A DNA stretch of 64,000 bases, taken from positions 186,001-250,000 of the forward strand of contig NZ_QLLT01000003.1 of NCBI RefSeq assembly GCF_003259315.1. The letters run 5' to 3'. Both the position numbers and the translations under genes were made by a program. Source of the DNA: Kitasatospora sp. SolWspMP-SS2h (GTDB lineage Bacteria > Actinomycetota > Actinomycetes > Streptomycetales > Streptomycetaceae). Positions 40,152 through 49,145 of this stretch are shown here, in pieces; position 1 is the first letter of the stretch; every line of letters starts with the position of its first letter. The notes beneath the pieces were generated by a model, which had not been told where the DNA came from, made no database searches, and worked only from the letters and a program-made list of their open reading frames with translations.

Positions 40152-41663
40152 GTGTCCGATCCGGCCTCCCCCGGCGCCACGCCGCCCGCCGTCCCGCTGC
40201 CGGGCCCGTCCGATCCGGGCGGTGCCGACACCGCGCCCGGCCATCCCTTCCTGGACCGCCTGGCCCGGGTCGGCCAGCGCCTGCGCGGGCTGGACGAGCG
40301 GTGGCCGTGGCTGCTGGACGTCGGCGTGGTGGCCTGGGCGTTCCTGCTGCTCGGCGTACCGGAACTGCTGCACCCCGACGGCGACGGGGACGGGGAGGGT
40401 CCGCGCGGGCACCGCGTGGTCTTCACCCCCCTGCCGCTGCCCGCCGCCCTGGCCTTCCAGGCCGCGCTGCTGCTGCCGCTGCTGTGGCGCCGCCGCCGGC
40501 CGGGGGCGGCGTTCGCCGTGGTGGGCGCGGTGTTCCTGGTGCAGTGGTCGCTGGGCGCGGCGCAGCGGGCGGACGCGGCGCTGCTGCTGGCGCTGTACGC
40601 GCTGGCCCTGCACGGGCGGCTGCGGACCCTGGCCTGGGCGTGCGCGGCCAGCACGGTGGGGGCGGTGGCGGTGGCGGTGCGGATGTCCTCGGCGGTGCCG
40701 GTGTGGGACGTGCTGTTCTTCCTGACCACGGCGGTGACGGCGGCCGTCGCGCTGGGCATCGCCGTCCGGATGCGCCGGGCGCGGCTCGCGGGCCTGCGCG
40801 AGCGGGCGGCCCGGCTGGAGGTGGAGCGCGACCAGCGCAGCCGGTTGGCCGCGGCGGCCGAACGGGCCCGGGTGGCACGGGAGATGCACGACATCATCGG
40901 CCACAACCTGTCGGTGATCATCACCCTGGCGGACGGCGGCGCGTACGCGGCCCGTTCCACGCCCGAGCGCGGCCGGGAGGCGCTGGTGCTGATCGGCGAC
41001 TCGGGGCGGCAGGCGCTGGGCGAGCTGCGCCGGATGCTGGGCGTGCTGCGCGAGCACGGCGACGGCCTCGAACTGGCCCCGCAGCCGGGCATCGCCGACC
41101 TGGCCGAACTGTGCGGGCGGATCCGGGCGGCCGGGCCGGAGGTGGTCCACCGCACCGAGGGCGCGCTGGAGTCGCTGGACCGCGGGGTGCAGCTGATGGT
41201 CTACCGGATCGTCCAGGAGGCGCTGACCAACACGCTCAAGCACGCGGGCCCGGCGGCCCGGGCCCGGGTGTCGGTCTCGCTGGCCGGGGCCCGGCTGCTG
41301 GTCCGGGTCGACGACGACGGCGGCCCGGACCAGCAGCCGGGCGGTGCCCCCTCCCCCGGCGGCCCGCCCGGGGAGGGCCAGGGCGTCACCGGCATGCGGG
41401 AGCGGGCCGCGCTGTACGGCGGCACCGTCGCGGCGGGCCCGGCCCCGGGCGGGGGCTGGTCGGTGGTCGCCGACCTGGACGTCACCCCCGCGACCGACCT
41501 GGGCCTCGCCCCGGCTCCCCCGCCCACGAAGCCCGCCCCGCCCGCTCCTCCCCCTTCTCCCGCGCCTCCCCTCCCCCACTCCTCGCCCTCTCCTCCCGTC
41601 CCTGCCGCCCCTCCCGTCCCTCCCGTCCCTCCCGTCCTCGACCCGGCCGGAGGTCCGGCATGA
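40152..41663 (+). CDS. Membrane histidine kinase (HisKA_3, NarX/DesK type)
   Basis: 503 residues from GTG 40152. N-terminal half has about five membrane helices; then a coiled segment, HisKA_3 ([18 protein letters not shown], phospho-His), and HATPase_c ([36 protein letters not shown]). The last ~50 residues are almost only Pro with Ala, Ser and Val, encoded by a C/T-only tract with CCCGTCCCT repeats, unusual for this family. Overlaps the response regulator by ATGA. Probably regulates the ABC exporter upstream. Confidence 0.9.
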   Translation: MSDPASPGATPPAVPLPGPSDPGGADTAPGHPFLDRLARVGQRLRGLDERWPWLLDVGVVAWAFLLLGVPELLHPDGDGDGEGPRGHRVVFTPLPLPAALAFQAALLLPLLWRRRRPGAAFAVVGAVFLVQWSLGAAQRADAALLLALYALALHGRLRTLAWACAASTVGAVAVAVRMSSAVPVWDVLFFLTTAVTAAVALGIAVRMRRARLAGLRERAARLEVERDQRSRLAAAAERARVAREMHDIIGHNLSVIITLADGGAYAARSTPERGREALVLIGDSGRQALGELRRMLGVLREHGDGLELAPQPGIADLAELCGRIRAAGPEVVHRTEGALESLDRGVQLMVYRIVQEALTNTLKHAGPAARARVSVSLAGARLLVRVDDDGGPDQQPGGAPSPGGPPGEGQGVTGMRERAALYGGTVAAGPAPGGGWSVVADLDVTPATDLGLAPAPPPTKPAPPAPPPSPAPPLPHSSPSPPVPAAPPVPPVPPVLDPAGGPA

Positions 41664-42334
41664 CCAGCGTCCTGATCGTGGACGACCAGCCCCTGCAACG
41701 CTTCGGCTTCCGGATGCTGCTGGAGAGCCAGCCCGACACCTCGGTGGCCGGGGAGGCCGGGCACGGCGCGGAGGCGGTCCGGCTGGCCGCCGAACTGCGG
41801 CCGGACGTGGTCCTGATGGACATCCGGATGCCCGGCATGGACGGCATCGAGGCGACCCGGCTGATCGTCGCCGCAGGCGGCCGCTCCCGGGTGCTGGTGC
41901 TGACCACCTTCGACCTGGACGAGTACGCGCACGCCGCGCTGCGGGCCGGGGCCAGCGGCTTCCTCCTCAAGGACGCCCGCCCCGAGGAACTGCTGGCCGG
42001 CGTACGCGCGGTGGCCGGGGGCGACGCGGTGGTGGCGCCCGCGATCACCCGCCGGCTGCTCGACGCGTACGCCCACCACCTGCCGGCCCGGCCGCCCGGC
42101 CCGGTGGAGGAGGACCCGCGGCTGGCGGCGCTGACCGGCCGCGAGCGGGAGATCCTGGTCGCGGTCGGCCGGGGTTGGACCAACGGCGAGATCGCCGGTC
42201 GGCTGGTGCTCTCGGAGTCGACGGTGAAGACGCACGTCGGCCGGGTGCTCGCCAAGATCGGCGCCCGGGACCGCGTCCAGGCGGTGATCTTCGCCTACGA
42301 CCTGGGGCTGACCCGACCCAACCCGCCCGCCTAG
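41660..42334 (+). CDS. NarL/LuxR-family response regulator
   Basis: 224 residues, ATG overlapping the kinase stop. Receiver: [14 protein letters not shown], phospho-Asp in [13 protein letters not shown], Lys in [14 protein letters not shown]-terminal LuxR helix-turn-helix: [40 protein letters not shown]. Its TAG stop codon belongs to the CTAG flank of a MITE, so the native C-terminus may have been changed by that insertion. Candidate ligand of the 34-bp palindrome upstream of the ABC genes. Confidence 0.92.
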   Translation: MTSVLIVDDQPLQRFGFRMLLESQPDTSVAGEAGHGAEAVRLAAELRPDVVLMDIRMPGMDGIEATRLIVAAGGRSRVLVLTTFDLDEYAHAALRAGASGFLLKDARPEELLAGVRAVAGGDAVVAPAITRRLLDAYAHHLPARPPGPVEEDPRLAALTGREREILVAVGRGWTNGEIAGRLVLSESTVKTHVGRVLAKIGARDRVQAVIFAYDLGLTRPNPPA

Positions 42335-42496
42335 GGCCCGTCTTCACACCCCCGTCGCAGCCCCGCGGCGTCTGGTGCGTGCTCTCGGCGTGCCGGGTGG
42401 AAGGCCGCGTACTGGATGTACTCGGCCTTTCGCCCGGTGCGGCGAGAGGGCGTGCCAGGCGTCGTGGGGCAGACGGGGGGGTGAAGACGGGCCCTA
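42331..42496. mobile_element. Fold-back MITE, about 160 bp, CTAG-flanked
   Basis: CTAGGGCCCGTCTTCACACC at the left mirrors GGGTGAAGACGGGCCCTAG at the right. The interior is also an imperfect inverted repeat (for example GGCGTCTGGTGCGTGCTCTC against GAGAGGGCGTGCCAGGCGTC), so the whole element can fold on itself. CTAG at both ends suggests target duplication. Its tips (GGGCCCGTCTTCA) resemble the IS5-type element at 31432 (GGGTCCGTCTTCA), pointing to an IS5-family transposase for mobilisation. It provides the stop of the response regulator and can act as its terminator. Confidence 0.85.
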
Positions 42497-42631
42497 GTGC
42501 CGCGTCGGGCGGTCCGCCGAGCCGGTCCGCCGCCGGGCGGCCGGGCACCCGCCACCCCCCGGTGTCCAGGTCCGGACGGTGGTCCCCGGGTGGGCGGGTC
42601 GGCGCGGCGCGGTGCCGGGCCGCCATCGGGT

Positions 42632-42653
42632 CTTCAGGATCCGTTCAGGACAC
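42632..42653 (+). promoter_or_regulatory. Possible PHO box (two 11-bp direct repeats)
   Basis: CTTCAGGATCC and GTTCAGGACAC are adjacent 11-bp units sharing TTCAGGA, similar to the GTTCA-containing units bound by streptomycete PhoP. They lie about 140 bp before a PAP2 phosphatase gene. Similarity to the consensus is partial. Confidence 0.35.
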
Positions 42654-42711
42654 CTGGGCCGTGCCGGTCGTCACGGTGCCGCCCGCCGCCCTCCGGAAAG
42701 GCGCCCCGACC

Positions 42712-42798
42712 ATGTTCCGCTCCTCGGCCCCGCCGACCGCCGGCCCCCTGGACGCGGGGGCGCCACCGCGTGCGCACCGCCGGCCCGGGCCCCGGTGA
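42712..42798 (+). CDS. Possible 28-residue leader ORF coupled to PAP2 gene
   Basis: ATG 42712 with GGAAAGG about 10 bases upstream; begins MFRSSAPPTAGPL, Pro/Arg-rich, and its TGA overlaps the GTG start of the PAP2 gene. Could be a coupled leader or a chance ORF. Confidence 0.3.
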   Translation: MFRSSAPPTAGPLDAGAPPRAHRRPGPR

Positions 42799-43466
42799 GC
42801 GGCGCGGGGCCGCGTCGCTCCCCGGCGGTGGTGGCCGGGGCCTGCGGCGGGGCGTTCGTGCTGGTGGCGGTGGTGGTCGCGGTGCACGGGTGGGCGCCGT
42901 TCGGATTCGAGGCGGCGGCGGTGCGCTGGAGCGCGGCGCACCGGCCGGGCGCGGCGCGGTCGGCGGCGGTGGCGGTCACCGAGCTGGGCACCGGCGTCCT
43001 CCCGTACCTGCTCGCCCTGGCGGCGGGCGCGGTGTCGCTCCGGGCCCGCCGCCCGGCCGGGGCCCGGCGGACGGCGGTGCTGCTGGCCCCCCTGGTGTGG
43101 CTGCTGGCGGGGCAGTTGCTCCGGCAGGGGCTGATGCGCGCCTTCGCCCGGCCGCGCCCCCCGCGCACGGGCTGGGCGTTCGACGCCTCGGGTTTCTCCT
43201 TCCCCTCCGGGCACGCCTTCACCTCCGCCCTGTCCGCCGGACTGCTGGCCGTCGCCCTGGCCCGGGCCCGGCCCGGAGCCGCCCGCGGCGCGGCGGCGGG
43301 AGCGGCCCTGTTCGCCGCCGCGATCGGCACCAGCCGGGTGTACCTGGGCGTGCACTGGCCGCTGGACGTCCTGGGCGGCTGGCTGCTGGCGGCCTGCTGG
43401 CTGGCCCTGGGGGCGTGGCTGCTCGGGCGGCGGGACCGGCAGGACCGACGGGCGGCGGACGGGTAG
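42795..43466 (+). CDS. PAP2-family membrane phosphatase
   Basis: 223 residues from GTG 42795. Motifs GLMRAFARPRPPRTGWAF (C1), GFSFPSGHAFTSALSAGLL (C2), SRVYLGVHWPLDVLGGWLL (C3) and about six membrane helices. Third PAP2 domain in the window. Preceded by a possible PHO box, which would fit phosphate-responsive expression. Converges with the Ser/Thr kinase gene. Confidence 0.88.
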   Translation: MSGAGPRRSPAVVAGACGGAFVLVAVVVAVHGWAPFGFEAAAVRWSAAHRPGAARSAAVAVTELGTGVLPYLLALAAGAVSLRARRPAGARRTAVLLAPLVWLLAGQLLRQGLMRAFARPRPPRTGWAFDASGFSFPSGHAFTSALSAGLLAVALARARPGAARGAAAGAALFAAAIGTSRVYLGVHWPLDVLGGWLLAACWLALGAWLLGRRDRQDRRAADG

Positions 43467-43582
43467 CGGTGGGCGGAGCCGTCCGGTCGAGGTCCGCCGC
43501 CGACGGCGCGGTGCCCTCGGGCCCGGCAGGGCGCGGGGCCCACCCGGCCGGGTCCGTCACGAAGGCCGGCGGTCGGTCCCGG

Positions 43583-45268
43583 TCAGGACTTGACCACCTT
43601 GAGGATCTTGCCGGTGGCACCCGCGGTGAGGTAGCCGCCCTCGTCGTAGTCGCCGGAGAGGTAGTAGCGGATGGTGATCTCGTTGGCGAACCAGCCGTAG
43701 TCGACGAGCAGATAGGTCGACTTGGGGGTGGGGACGCCGAGTTCGGTCTTGGCGGTGGCCAGGACGGCCGGGATCTGGTTCCAGTCGATCTTGGTGAGGT
43801 CGACGGGGTCCTGGCCCTGGCTGACCGTGCCGCCGGGCTCGCTGGTGATCTTGCCGTTGCGGTAGCTGACGTCGTCGTAGTGCTTGGGGTTGTCCTTGGT
43901 CAGCACCTTGGCGCTGGCGTACTCCGGATAGATCGACATGTCGATGACGGTGGCGCTGCCGGTGGCCGCGCGGATCTTCTCGACCAGGCCGCGGGCCCCG
44001 TCCGGGGTGAGCAGGCCGGTGCCGGGGTCGGCGGGCCCGGGGCCGGCGGCGGACGGCGCGCCGGACGGGGAGGAGGCGGTGGGTGCGGCCCCAGGGGTGG
44101 CCGAGGTGCTGGGGGTGGCGGGCGCGGTGGCGGGGGCCTTCGCGGCGGCGTCGGTGCCGCCGGGCTTCGCGGAGTCGAACCAGCCCTGCTGGAACGACCA
44201 GCCCAGGAGTCCGGCCGCGACGGCGGCGGCCAGCACGGCCGTCAGCACCGGTCCGGTGCGGCGGCGTCGGCGGGGCGGGGGCATCGTCCCGGTGGGCGCG
44301 TGCGGGAGGGAGCCGGCCTCGGTGGGGGCGTACGGCGGCGGGGTGTGCGTTCCGGTGGGGCGGTACGGCGGCGGGGAGTTGGTCTCGGTCGGGGAGAAGG
44401 CCGGGCTGCCGCCGAGGGTGCCGTCGATGCCCTGTTCGGCAGCGGCGAAGAGCCGGTCGAGGCGGGCGGCGCCGGGCCGCTCGGCGGGGTCGCGGGCGAG
44501 CAGCGCGGTGAGGGTGGGGCCGAGCGGGCCGGAGCGCACCGGTGGCGGGAGGGGCTGGTCGAGGACGGCGGCGAGGGTGGCGATGCTGTTGGCGCGGCGC
44601 AGCGGGTGGTGGCCCTCGACGGCGACGTACAGCGTCATGCCGAGCGACCAGAGGTCGGAGGCGGGGTCGCCCTCGTGGCCGCGGATGCGTTCGGGGGCGA
44701 TGTACTCGGGCGAGCCGATCAGCGCGCCGGTGGCGGTGAGGCTGGTGGACTCGCTGAGCGCCGCGATGCCGAAGTCGGTGAGGACGGGGGTGCCGTCGGT
44801 GCGCAGCAGGACGTTGCCCGGTTTGACGTCGCGGTGCTGGATGCCGGCCGCGTGGGCGGCGGTGAGCGCGGCGAGCAGGCCGCGGCCGATCCGGGCGGCC
44901 TCCGGCGGGGAGAGCGGGCCGCGGGTGATCCGGTCGTGCAGGGAGCCGCCGGTGACGAGTTCCATCACCAGCCAGGGGTGGGCGAGTTCGGCGTTGTCTA
45001 CGATGTGGTGGATGGTCACCACGTTGGGGTGCTGGAGCCGGGCCAGCGCCCGTGCCTCGCGCAGCACGCGTTCGCGCAGTTCGTGGGCGGCGGCGGGGTC
45101 GGCGGCGAGCATCGCCGGGTCCGGCGGGCGGACCTCCTTGAGCGCGACCTCGCGCTGCAGCACGGTGTCCCTGGCCCGCCAGACCAGGCCCATTCCGCCG
45201 CCGCCGAGCCGCGCCAGCAACTCGAAGCGGCCGTCGATCAGTTGGCCGCCCGGCCCGGCTGTCGTCAT
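43583..45268 (-). CDS. Transmembrane Ser/Thr protein kinase (PknB-like)
   Basis: About 561 residues (ATG 45268; ATG 45277 possible). Kinase domain about 10-270: LGGGGMGLVWRARD, VALKEV (Lys), IQHRDVKPGNVLL (catalytic loop), TDFGIAAL (DFG), GSPEYIAPERI. A Pro/Thr-rich juxtamembrane stretch, one membrane helix (GPVLTAVLAAAVAAGLLGWSF), an Ala/Pro linker, then an extracellular ~130-residue domain (ARGLVEKIRAATGSATVIDM) of unknown type, without PASTA repeats. Likely a cell-envelope sensor. Confidence 0.92.
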   Translation of the reverse strand: MTTAGPGGQLIDGRFELLARLGGGGMGLVWRARDTVLQREVALKEVRPPDPAMLAADPAAAHELRERVLREARALARLQHPNVVTIHHIVDNAELAHPWLVMELVTGGSLHDRITRGPLSPPEAARIGRGLLAALTAAHAAGIQHRDVKPGNVLLRTDGTPVLTDFGIAALSESTSLTATGALIGSPEYIAPERIRGHEGDPASDLWSLGMTLYVAVEGHHPLRRANSIATLAAVLDQPLPPPVRSGPLGPTLTALLARDPAERPGAARLDRLFAAAEQGIDGTLGGSPAFSPTETNSPPPYRPTGTHTPPPYAPTEAGSLPHAPTGTMPPPRRRRRTGPVLTAVLAAAVAAGLLGWSFQQGWFDSAKPGGTDAAAKAPATAPATPSTSATPGAAPTASSPSGAPSAAGPGPADPGTGLLTPDGARGLVEKIRAATGSATVIDMSIYPEYASAKVLTKDNPKHYDDVSYRNGKITSEPGGTVSQGQDPVDLTKIDWNQIPAVLATAKTELGVPTPKSTYLLVDYGWFANEITIRYYLSGDYDEGGYLTAGATGKILKVVKS

Positions 45269-45311
45269 GGCGCACATCGTAGGGGCTGGGGCGGACGGTC
45301 CTCGAACGCCC

Positions 45312-46760
45312 CTACCCGGCGGCGGGGGCGAGGGCGACCTCGGGCCCGTGCTGGCGGGTGCCCCAGCCGGTGCGCAGGCAGGTGAGCGTGGCGTACCAGC
45401 GCACCGGGCGCAGCACCGTCCAGGACCAGGCGACGGCGAGCGGGGTGAGCGCCCAGGTGGCGAGCTGGGAGCGCAGCGGCTGGTCGGAGCGGCGCAGGGT
45501 GAGGTAGCGCAGGGTCTGCCCGGCGACGATCAGCAGCGGGACGGCGAGCAGCACCGGCGGCAGCGGGGCGCCGGTGCGCCAGGTGCGGGTGAGCAGCAGG
45601 ACGGCGGTGGCGGTGGCGGCCAGGTGCTGGTACCAGCGCAGCACCTGGGCCAGCAGCGCGGGGTGGGTGAGCGGCAGGTAGCGCACCCGCCACAGCGAGC
45701 GGATGGTGGAGCCGCGCATCCAGCGCAGGTACTGGCGCAGGTGGTGGCCGACGCGCTCCGGCATGGCGCTGAACACCAGGGCGGTGGGCTGCTGGACGAC
45801 CCGGCCGCGCCGCAGGGCGTAGAAGGTGAGCAGCGAGTCGTCGGAGAAGGTGACGGGCCGTCCGGCGAAGGTCTCGGTGAGGTACGCCTCGCGGTGGTCG
45901 GTGAGGGCCGCGGCGCGGTAGGCGGCGAGCGAGCCGGAGCAAACCATGACCGCGCCGAGCGGGGAGAGCGCGGAGCGGTCGACGAGCTGGTTGGTGACGT
46001 ACCAGAGGTCGGTGATCCGGCTGATCAGGCCGTGCCGGTTGTTGTGGGCGAGGACGACGCCGGCCACCGCCTGGACCCTCGGGTCGGCGAGGGGTTGCAG
46101 CAGTTCGTGCAGGGCCCGCGGGTCGAGGCGGGCGTCGGAGTCGACGGTGACCAGGACGTCCGCGCCGGGGCAGTGCGCGGCGGCGGCGAGCTGGGCGGCG
46201 CGCTTGCCCCGGTTGGCCCGGCGCTGCCAGGTGGTGCGGACGCCGGCCCGCTCGGCGGCCGTGAGCCACCAGGCCCGCAGCGACGCGTAGTCGGTGGTGG
46301 AGCCGTCGTCGACGACGTGCACGGACTGCGGGGGCCGGGTCTGGGCGAGCAGGGAGGCCAGGGAGGTGCGCAGGTAGCCGGGGTCCTCGTTGTACAGCGG
46401 GACGAGGACGGCGACCTCCAGCCGGTCGAGTTCCCGCTGCTGCCCGGCGTCGGCCCGGACCGGGCGCTCGGCGAGGTAGAGGACGGTCTGCACGAGGAGC
46501 GCCAGCGCGACCGGCGCCCAGGCCCAGTCCGTCCAGCCCCCGCCCGTCCCCGCCGCGGCGCCCCAGGCGCGCAGCCCGTAGCCGGCCGCGACGACCGCGA
46601 GCAGGAACAGCCCGGCGGTGGCGGCCAGCAGCACCCCCGGCCGGTGGCGGTGCGCGACCAGCGGGCGGTCGGCGTCAGCGTCCGGGCGGTCGGCGGCAGG
46701 GTCCGGGCAGGGGTCGGCGGCGGCGGTACCGGCCGGGCGGCGGTCGCCGTCAGCGGCCAC
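45312..46760 (-). CDS. Processive GT2 glycosyltransferase (hyaluronan/NodC-like)
   Basis: 482 residues from GTG 46760. Two N-terminal membrane helices, then a cytoplasmic GT-A domain: VAVLVPLYNEDPGYL, VVDDGSTTDY, VTVDSDARLDP (DxD), FSDDSLLTFYAL (acceptor/base Asp), HLRQYLRWMRGS (QxxRW), followed by about three C-terminal helices. The QxxRW motif marks polymerising, extruding synthases of chitin-, hyaluronan- or related type; product unknown. Overlaps by 11 bp the LAKTG small protein upstream. Confidence 0.9.
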   Translation of the reverse strand: MAADGDRRPAGTAAADPCPDPAADRPDADADRPLVAHRHRPGVLLAATAGLFLLAVVAAGYGLRAWGAAAGTGGGWTDWAWAPVALALLVQTVLYLAERPVRADAGQQRELDRLEVAVLVPLYNEDPGYLRTSLASLLAQTRPPQSVHVVDDGSTTDYASLRAWWLTAAERAGVRTTWQRRANRGKRAAQLAAAAHCPGADVLVTVDSDARLDPRALHELLQPLADPRVQAVAGVVLAHNNRHGLISRITDLWYVTNQLVDRSALSPLGAVMVCSGSLAAYRAAALTDHREAYLTETFAGRPVTFSDDSLLTFYALRRGRVVQQPTALVFSAMPERVGHHLRQYLRWMRGSTIRSLWRVRYLPLTHPALLAQVLRWYQHLAATATAVLLLTRTWRTGAPLPPVLLAVPLLIVAGQTLRYLTLRRSDQPLRSQLATWALTPLAVAWSWTVLRPVRWYATLTCLRTGWGTRQHGPEVALAPAAG

Positions 46761-46899
46761 GGCGGAACCCGACCCGCACGCAGAGCACCCCGGCCGCGAC
46801 CAGTACGGCGGCGACCGCCACCATCCACCATCCGGCGACGGTCAACCCGCCCAGCACCAGCACACCCGCACCGGTCTTCGCCAACTGGTTCTGGTACAT
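46750..46899 (-). CDS. 49-residue membrane protein with LAKTG sortase-like motif
   Basis: ATG 46899. The protein is essentially a cell-wall sorting signal: MYQNQ, then LAKTG, a long hydrophobic stretch (AGVLVLGGLTVAGWW and VAVAAVLVAAGVLCV) and the basic end FRRGR. Streptomyces sortases of class E prefer LAxTG. With only five residues before the motif there is no cargo. The stop overlaps the glycosyltransferase start, so the two are co-translated. Whether a sortase cuts it, or the motif is incidental in a small GT partner, is open. Confidence 0.7.
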   Translation of the reverse strand: MYQNQLAKTGAGVLVLGGLTVAGWWMVAVAAVLVAAGVLCVRVGFRRGR

Positions 46900-47188
46900 G
46901 CCTGCCCTCACGAGTCCGGTGGACGAACGGTCCTCCCCACCGTCGCCGCCGCGCTCCGCTGACGCACCGTCAGGGGGCGGAACGGGTGAACCCCGCGCCG
47001 GGGCCGTCCGCACCGGGTGCGAGGATCGGGACACGCCCGGAGAACTCGCCCGCCGGCACCGCGGGTGCCTGGTGACCGGCCCGTTCCCGTCGCGCGAGGG
47101 CGGTGGCTGCGGGGGGTGGGCGGATCTGGGAGGGTGGCGGGTGCCGGCACACGGGTCCGTGTGCGTACCAGACACCAGAGGAGCAGTC

Positions 47189-47515
47189 GTGATCTTCATC
47201 GCTGTGAAGTTCGCCATCCGGCCCGAGCACAGCGCGGACTGGATCGAGCGGGTCGGGGAGTTCACCTCCGCCACCCGCGCCGAGGAGGGCAACGTCTTCT
47301 TCGAGTGGTCCCGCAGCGTCGACGACCCGCACCAGTACGTGCTGCTGGAGGCGTTCCGGGACGGCGAGGCGGGTGCCCGGCACGTCGAGTCGGAGCACTT
47401 CAAGGCGGCGATGGCCTGGATGCCGGACTCGATCGCCCGGACCCCGGAGATCATCAACGTGGAGGTCCCCGGCAGCGGCTGGAGCGCGATGGCGGAACTC
47501 AGCCCGCGCGGCTGA
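47189..47515 (+). CDS. ABM-domain monooxygenase (YgiN-like quinol oxidase)
   Basis: 108 residues from GTG 47189 (AGAGGAG 6 bases upstream). Ferredoxin-like ABM fold: FIAVKFAIRPEHSADWIERV, EEGNVFFEWSRSVDDPHQYVL, EAFRDGEAGARHVESEHFKAA. Family acts on quinols or aromatic polyketides without cofactor; the generic YgiN type is the best guess. Confidence 0.85.
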   Translation: MIFIAVKFAIRPEHSADWIERVGEFTSATRAEEGNVFFEWSRSVDDPHQYVLLEAFRDGEAGARHVESEHFKAAMAWMPDSIARTPEIINVEVPGSGWSAMAELSPRG

Positions 47516-47527
47516 GCGCGTCGCCGC

Positions 47528-47570
47528 CGGGCGGCCGGTGTCTGACGAGCGGTCAGGCGCCGGCCGCCCG
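47528..47570. terminator. Bidirectional terminator hairpin
   Basis: 18-bp stem (47528-47545 with 47553-47570; arm CGGGCGGCCGGTGTCTGA) with two G-T pairs and a 7-base loop. It covers the TerC stop codon and lies 13 bp after the convergent monooxygenase gene. Confidence 0.82.
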
Positions 47571-48515
47571 GTCCCGGCGGCGGGAGGCCAGCAGGCTGGC
47601 CGCGGTGGTGACGACCAGCACCACCACGATGAAGCCCAGCGAGAACGCGATGCCGATCTCCGGGACGTGCACGCCGCTCTCGTGCAGCGCGTGCAGGATC
47701 AGCTTGACGCCGATGAAGCCGAGGATCACCGACAGGCCGTAGGACAGGTAGACCAGCCTGGTCAGCAGGCCGCCGATCAGGAAGTACAGCTGGCGCAGGC
47801 CCATCAGCGCGAAGGCGTTGGCGGTGAAGACGATGTAGGCGTCCTGGGTGAGGCCGAAGATCGCCGGGATGGAGTCCAGGGCGAACAACAGGTCGGTGGT
47901 GCCGATCGCCAGCATGACGGTCATCATCGGGGTCATCAGCCGGCGGCCGTCCACCCGGACGAACAGCCTGGTGCCGTGGTACTCGTCCGTGGACGGGACG
48001 CGCCTCCTGATCAGCCGCATCAGCCGCCCCTCGTGGTACTCCTCCGCCTCCTTGTCCTGCCCGGCCTCCCGCAGCAGCTTGACGGCCGTCCAGACCAGGA
48101 ACGCGCCGAACAGGTAGAACACCCAGGAGAACCGTTCGACCAGCGCCGCGCCGCCCGCGATGAAGACCGCCCGCAGCACCAGGGCGATCACCACCCCGAA
48201 CATCAGCACCCACTGCTGGTAGATCCTCGGCACCGCGAACTTGCCCATGATCAGGATGAAGACGAACAGGTTGTCGACGCTCAGCGACTTCTCCGTGACG
48301 TACCCGGCGAAGAACTCCACCGCCGACCGCGACCCGGCGTACCCCCACACGAAGCAGCCGAACAGCCCCGCCAGCACCACCCACACCGTGGTCCAGACCC
48401 CGGCCTCCTTGATCGAGACCTCGTGCGGCTTGCGCCCCCCGATGAAGAAGTCGGCCACGATCAGGGCGATCAGTACCGCGATGGTGCCGGCCCACAGACC
48501 CGCGGACACGTCCAA
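47553..48515 (-). CDS. TerC-family integral membrane protein
   Basis: 320 residues. TTG 48515 is preferred: GAGGAG five bases upstream and the start MDVSAGLWA matches the family; GTG 48509 is an alternative. About nine membrane helices with SLSVDNLFVFILIMGKFAVP and GTTDLLFALDSIPAIFGLT, the acidic motifs likely to bind metal. TerC proteins take part in tellurite resistance and Mn(II)/Ca(II) handling, including loading of exported enzymes. Confidence 0.92.
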   Translation of the reverse strand: MDVSAGLWAGTIAVLIALIVADFFIGGRKPHEVSIKEAGVWTTVWVVLAGLFGCFVWGYAGSRSAVEFFAGYVTEKSLSVDNLFVFILIMGKFAVPRIYQQWVLMFGVVIALVLRAVFIAGGAALVERFSWVFYLFGAFLVWTAVKLLREAGQDKEAEEYHEGRLMRLIRRRVPSTDEYHGTRLFVRVDGRRLMTPMMTVMLAIGTTDLLFALDSIPAIFGLTQDAYIVFTANAFALMGLRQLYFLIGGLLTRLVYLSYGLSVILGFIGVKLILHALHESGVHVPEIGIAFSLGFIVVVLVVTTAASLLASRRRDRAAGA

Positions 48516-48797
48516 GGCTGCTCCTCGAGGTCCCGTCGAAAGCACCATCCTGACCGGCCGGAACCGCCCCGCCCGCACGACACACCCGGACACCACGACC
48601 GGCCGATGCCGGGGGTGGTCACGGACGGCTGGTCGCGCTCCAGGGGGCAGGAGCCGAACCGGCCCCGCCTGGGCCTGTGGGCCCGGGTGGCGGGCTTGCG
48701 GCGGGCGGACCCGGGGCAGCTGCCCGGCGGTCCGGGCATGCCGGTGCCCACCGCACCCCGTCCGCCGACGGGGTGCGGTGGCGCTCGTGGCGGGCCG

Positions 48798-49145
48798 TCA
48801 GAGGCCGGTGTTGTAGTAGCCGCCGACGGTGCGGCGGTACTCGGGGTCCAGGGCGTGCGACTCGTGGTGGTACTCGGGGGCGTCCTTGATCTCGTCCTTG
48901 GTGCTGCCCACCCAGACGGTGCGGGCCTCCTCGTCGATGCGGCGGATGGTGCCCGCCGGGAGGAGGACGCTGCGGCCGAAGATCCACGGGCCGGTGTCGA
49001 CGACGATGTGGCCGTCCTCGGCCTCGTAGGAGTGCTTGTCGACCTTGCCGATGTGGCCGTCGGCGGCCTCGACCCGGAAGCCGGTCAGATCGACGCCCGG
49101 GTTGTAGCCCTCCGCCTTCTCGTAGCCCCACATGCCGTTGCTCAC
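48798..49145 (-). CDS. PRC-barrel domain protein
   Basis: 115 residues; AAGGAGG before GTG 49145. VDLTGFRVEAADGHIGKVD opens a PRC-barrel, continuing through IVVDTGPWIFGRSVLLPAGTI and VWVGSTKDEIKDAPEY. These small beta-barrels bind RNA or proteins; in actinobacteria many are stress-associated and of unknown function. Stand-alone gene. Confidence 0.88.
   Translation of the reverse strand: MSNGMWGYEKAEGYNPGVDLTGFRVEAADGHIGKVDKHSYEAEDGHIVVDTGPWIFGRSVLLPAGTIRRIDEEARTVWVGSTKDEIKDAPEYHHESHALDPEYRRTVGGYYNTGL

Noticed and set aside
38114..42334. Part of an antibiotic gene cluster
   Set aside because: Exporter and two-component genes are present, but no biosynthetic enzymes (PKS, NRPS, lanthipeptide or terpene synthase) occur in the window.
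43938..47075. Long plus-strand open frame across the kinase and glycosyltransferase
   Set aside because: Shadow of two well-supported minus-strand genes; Ser/Arg/Pro-rich without any motif.
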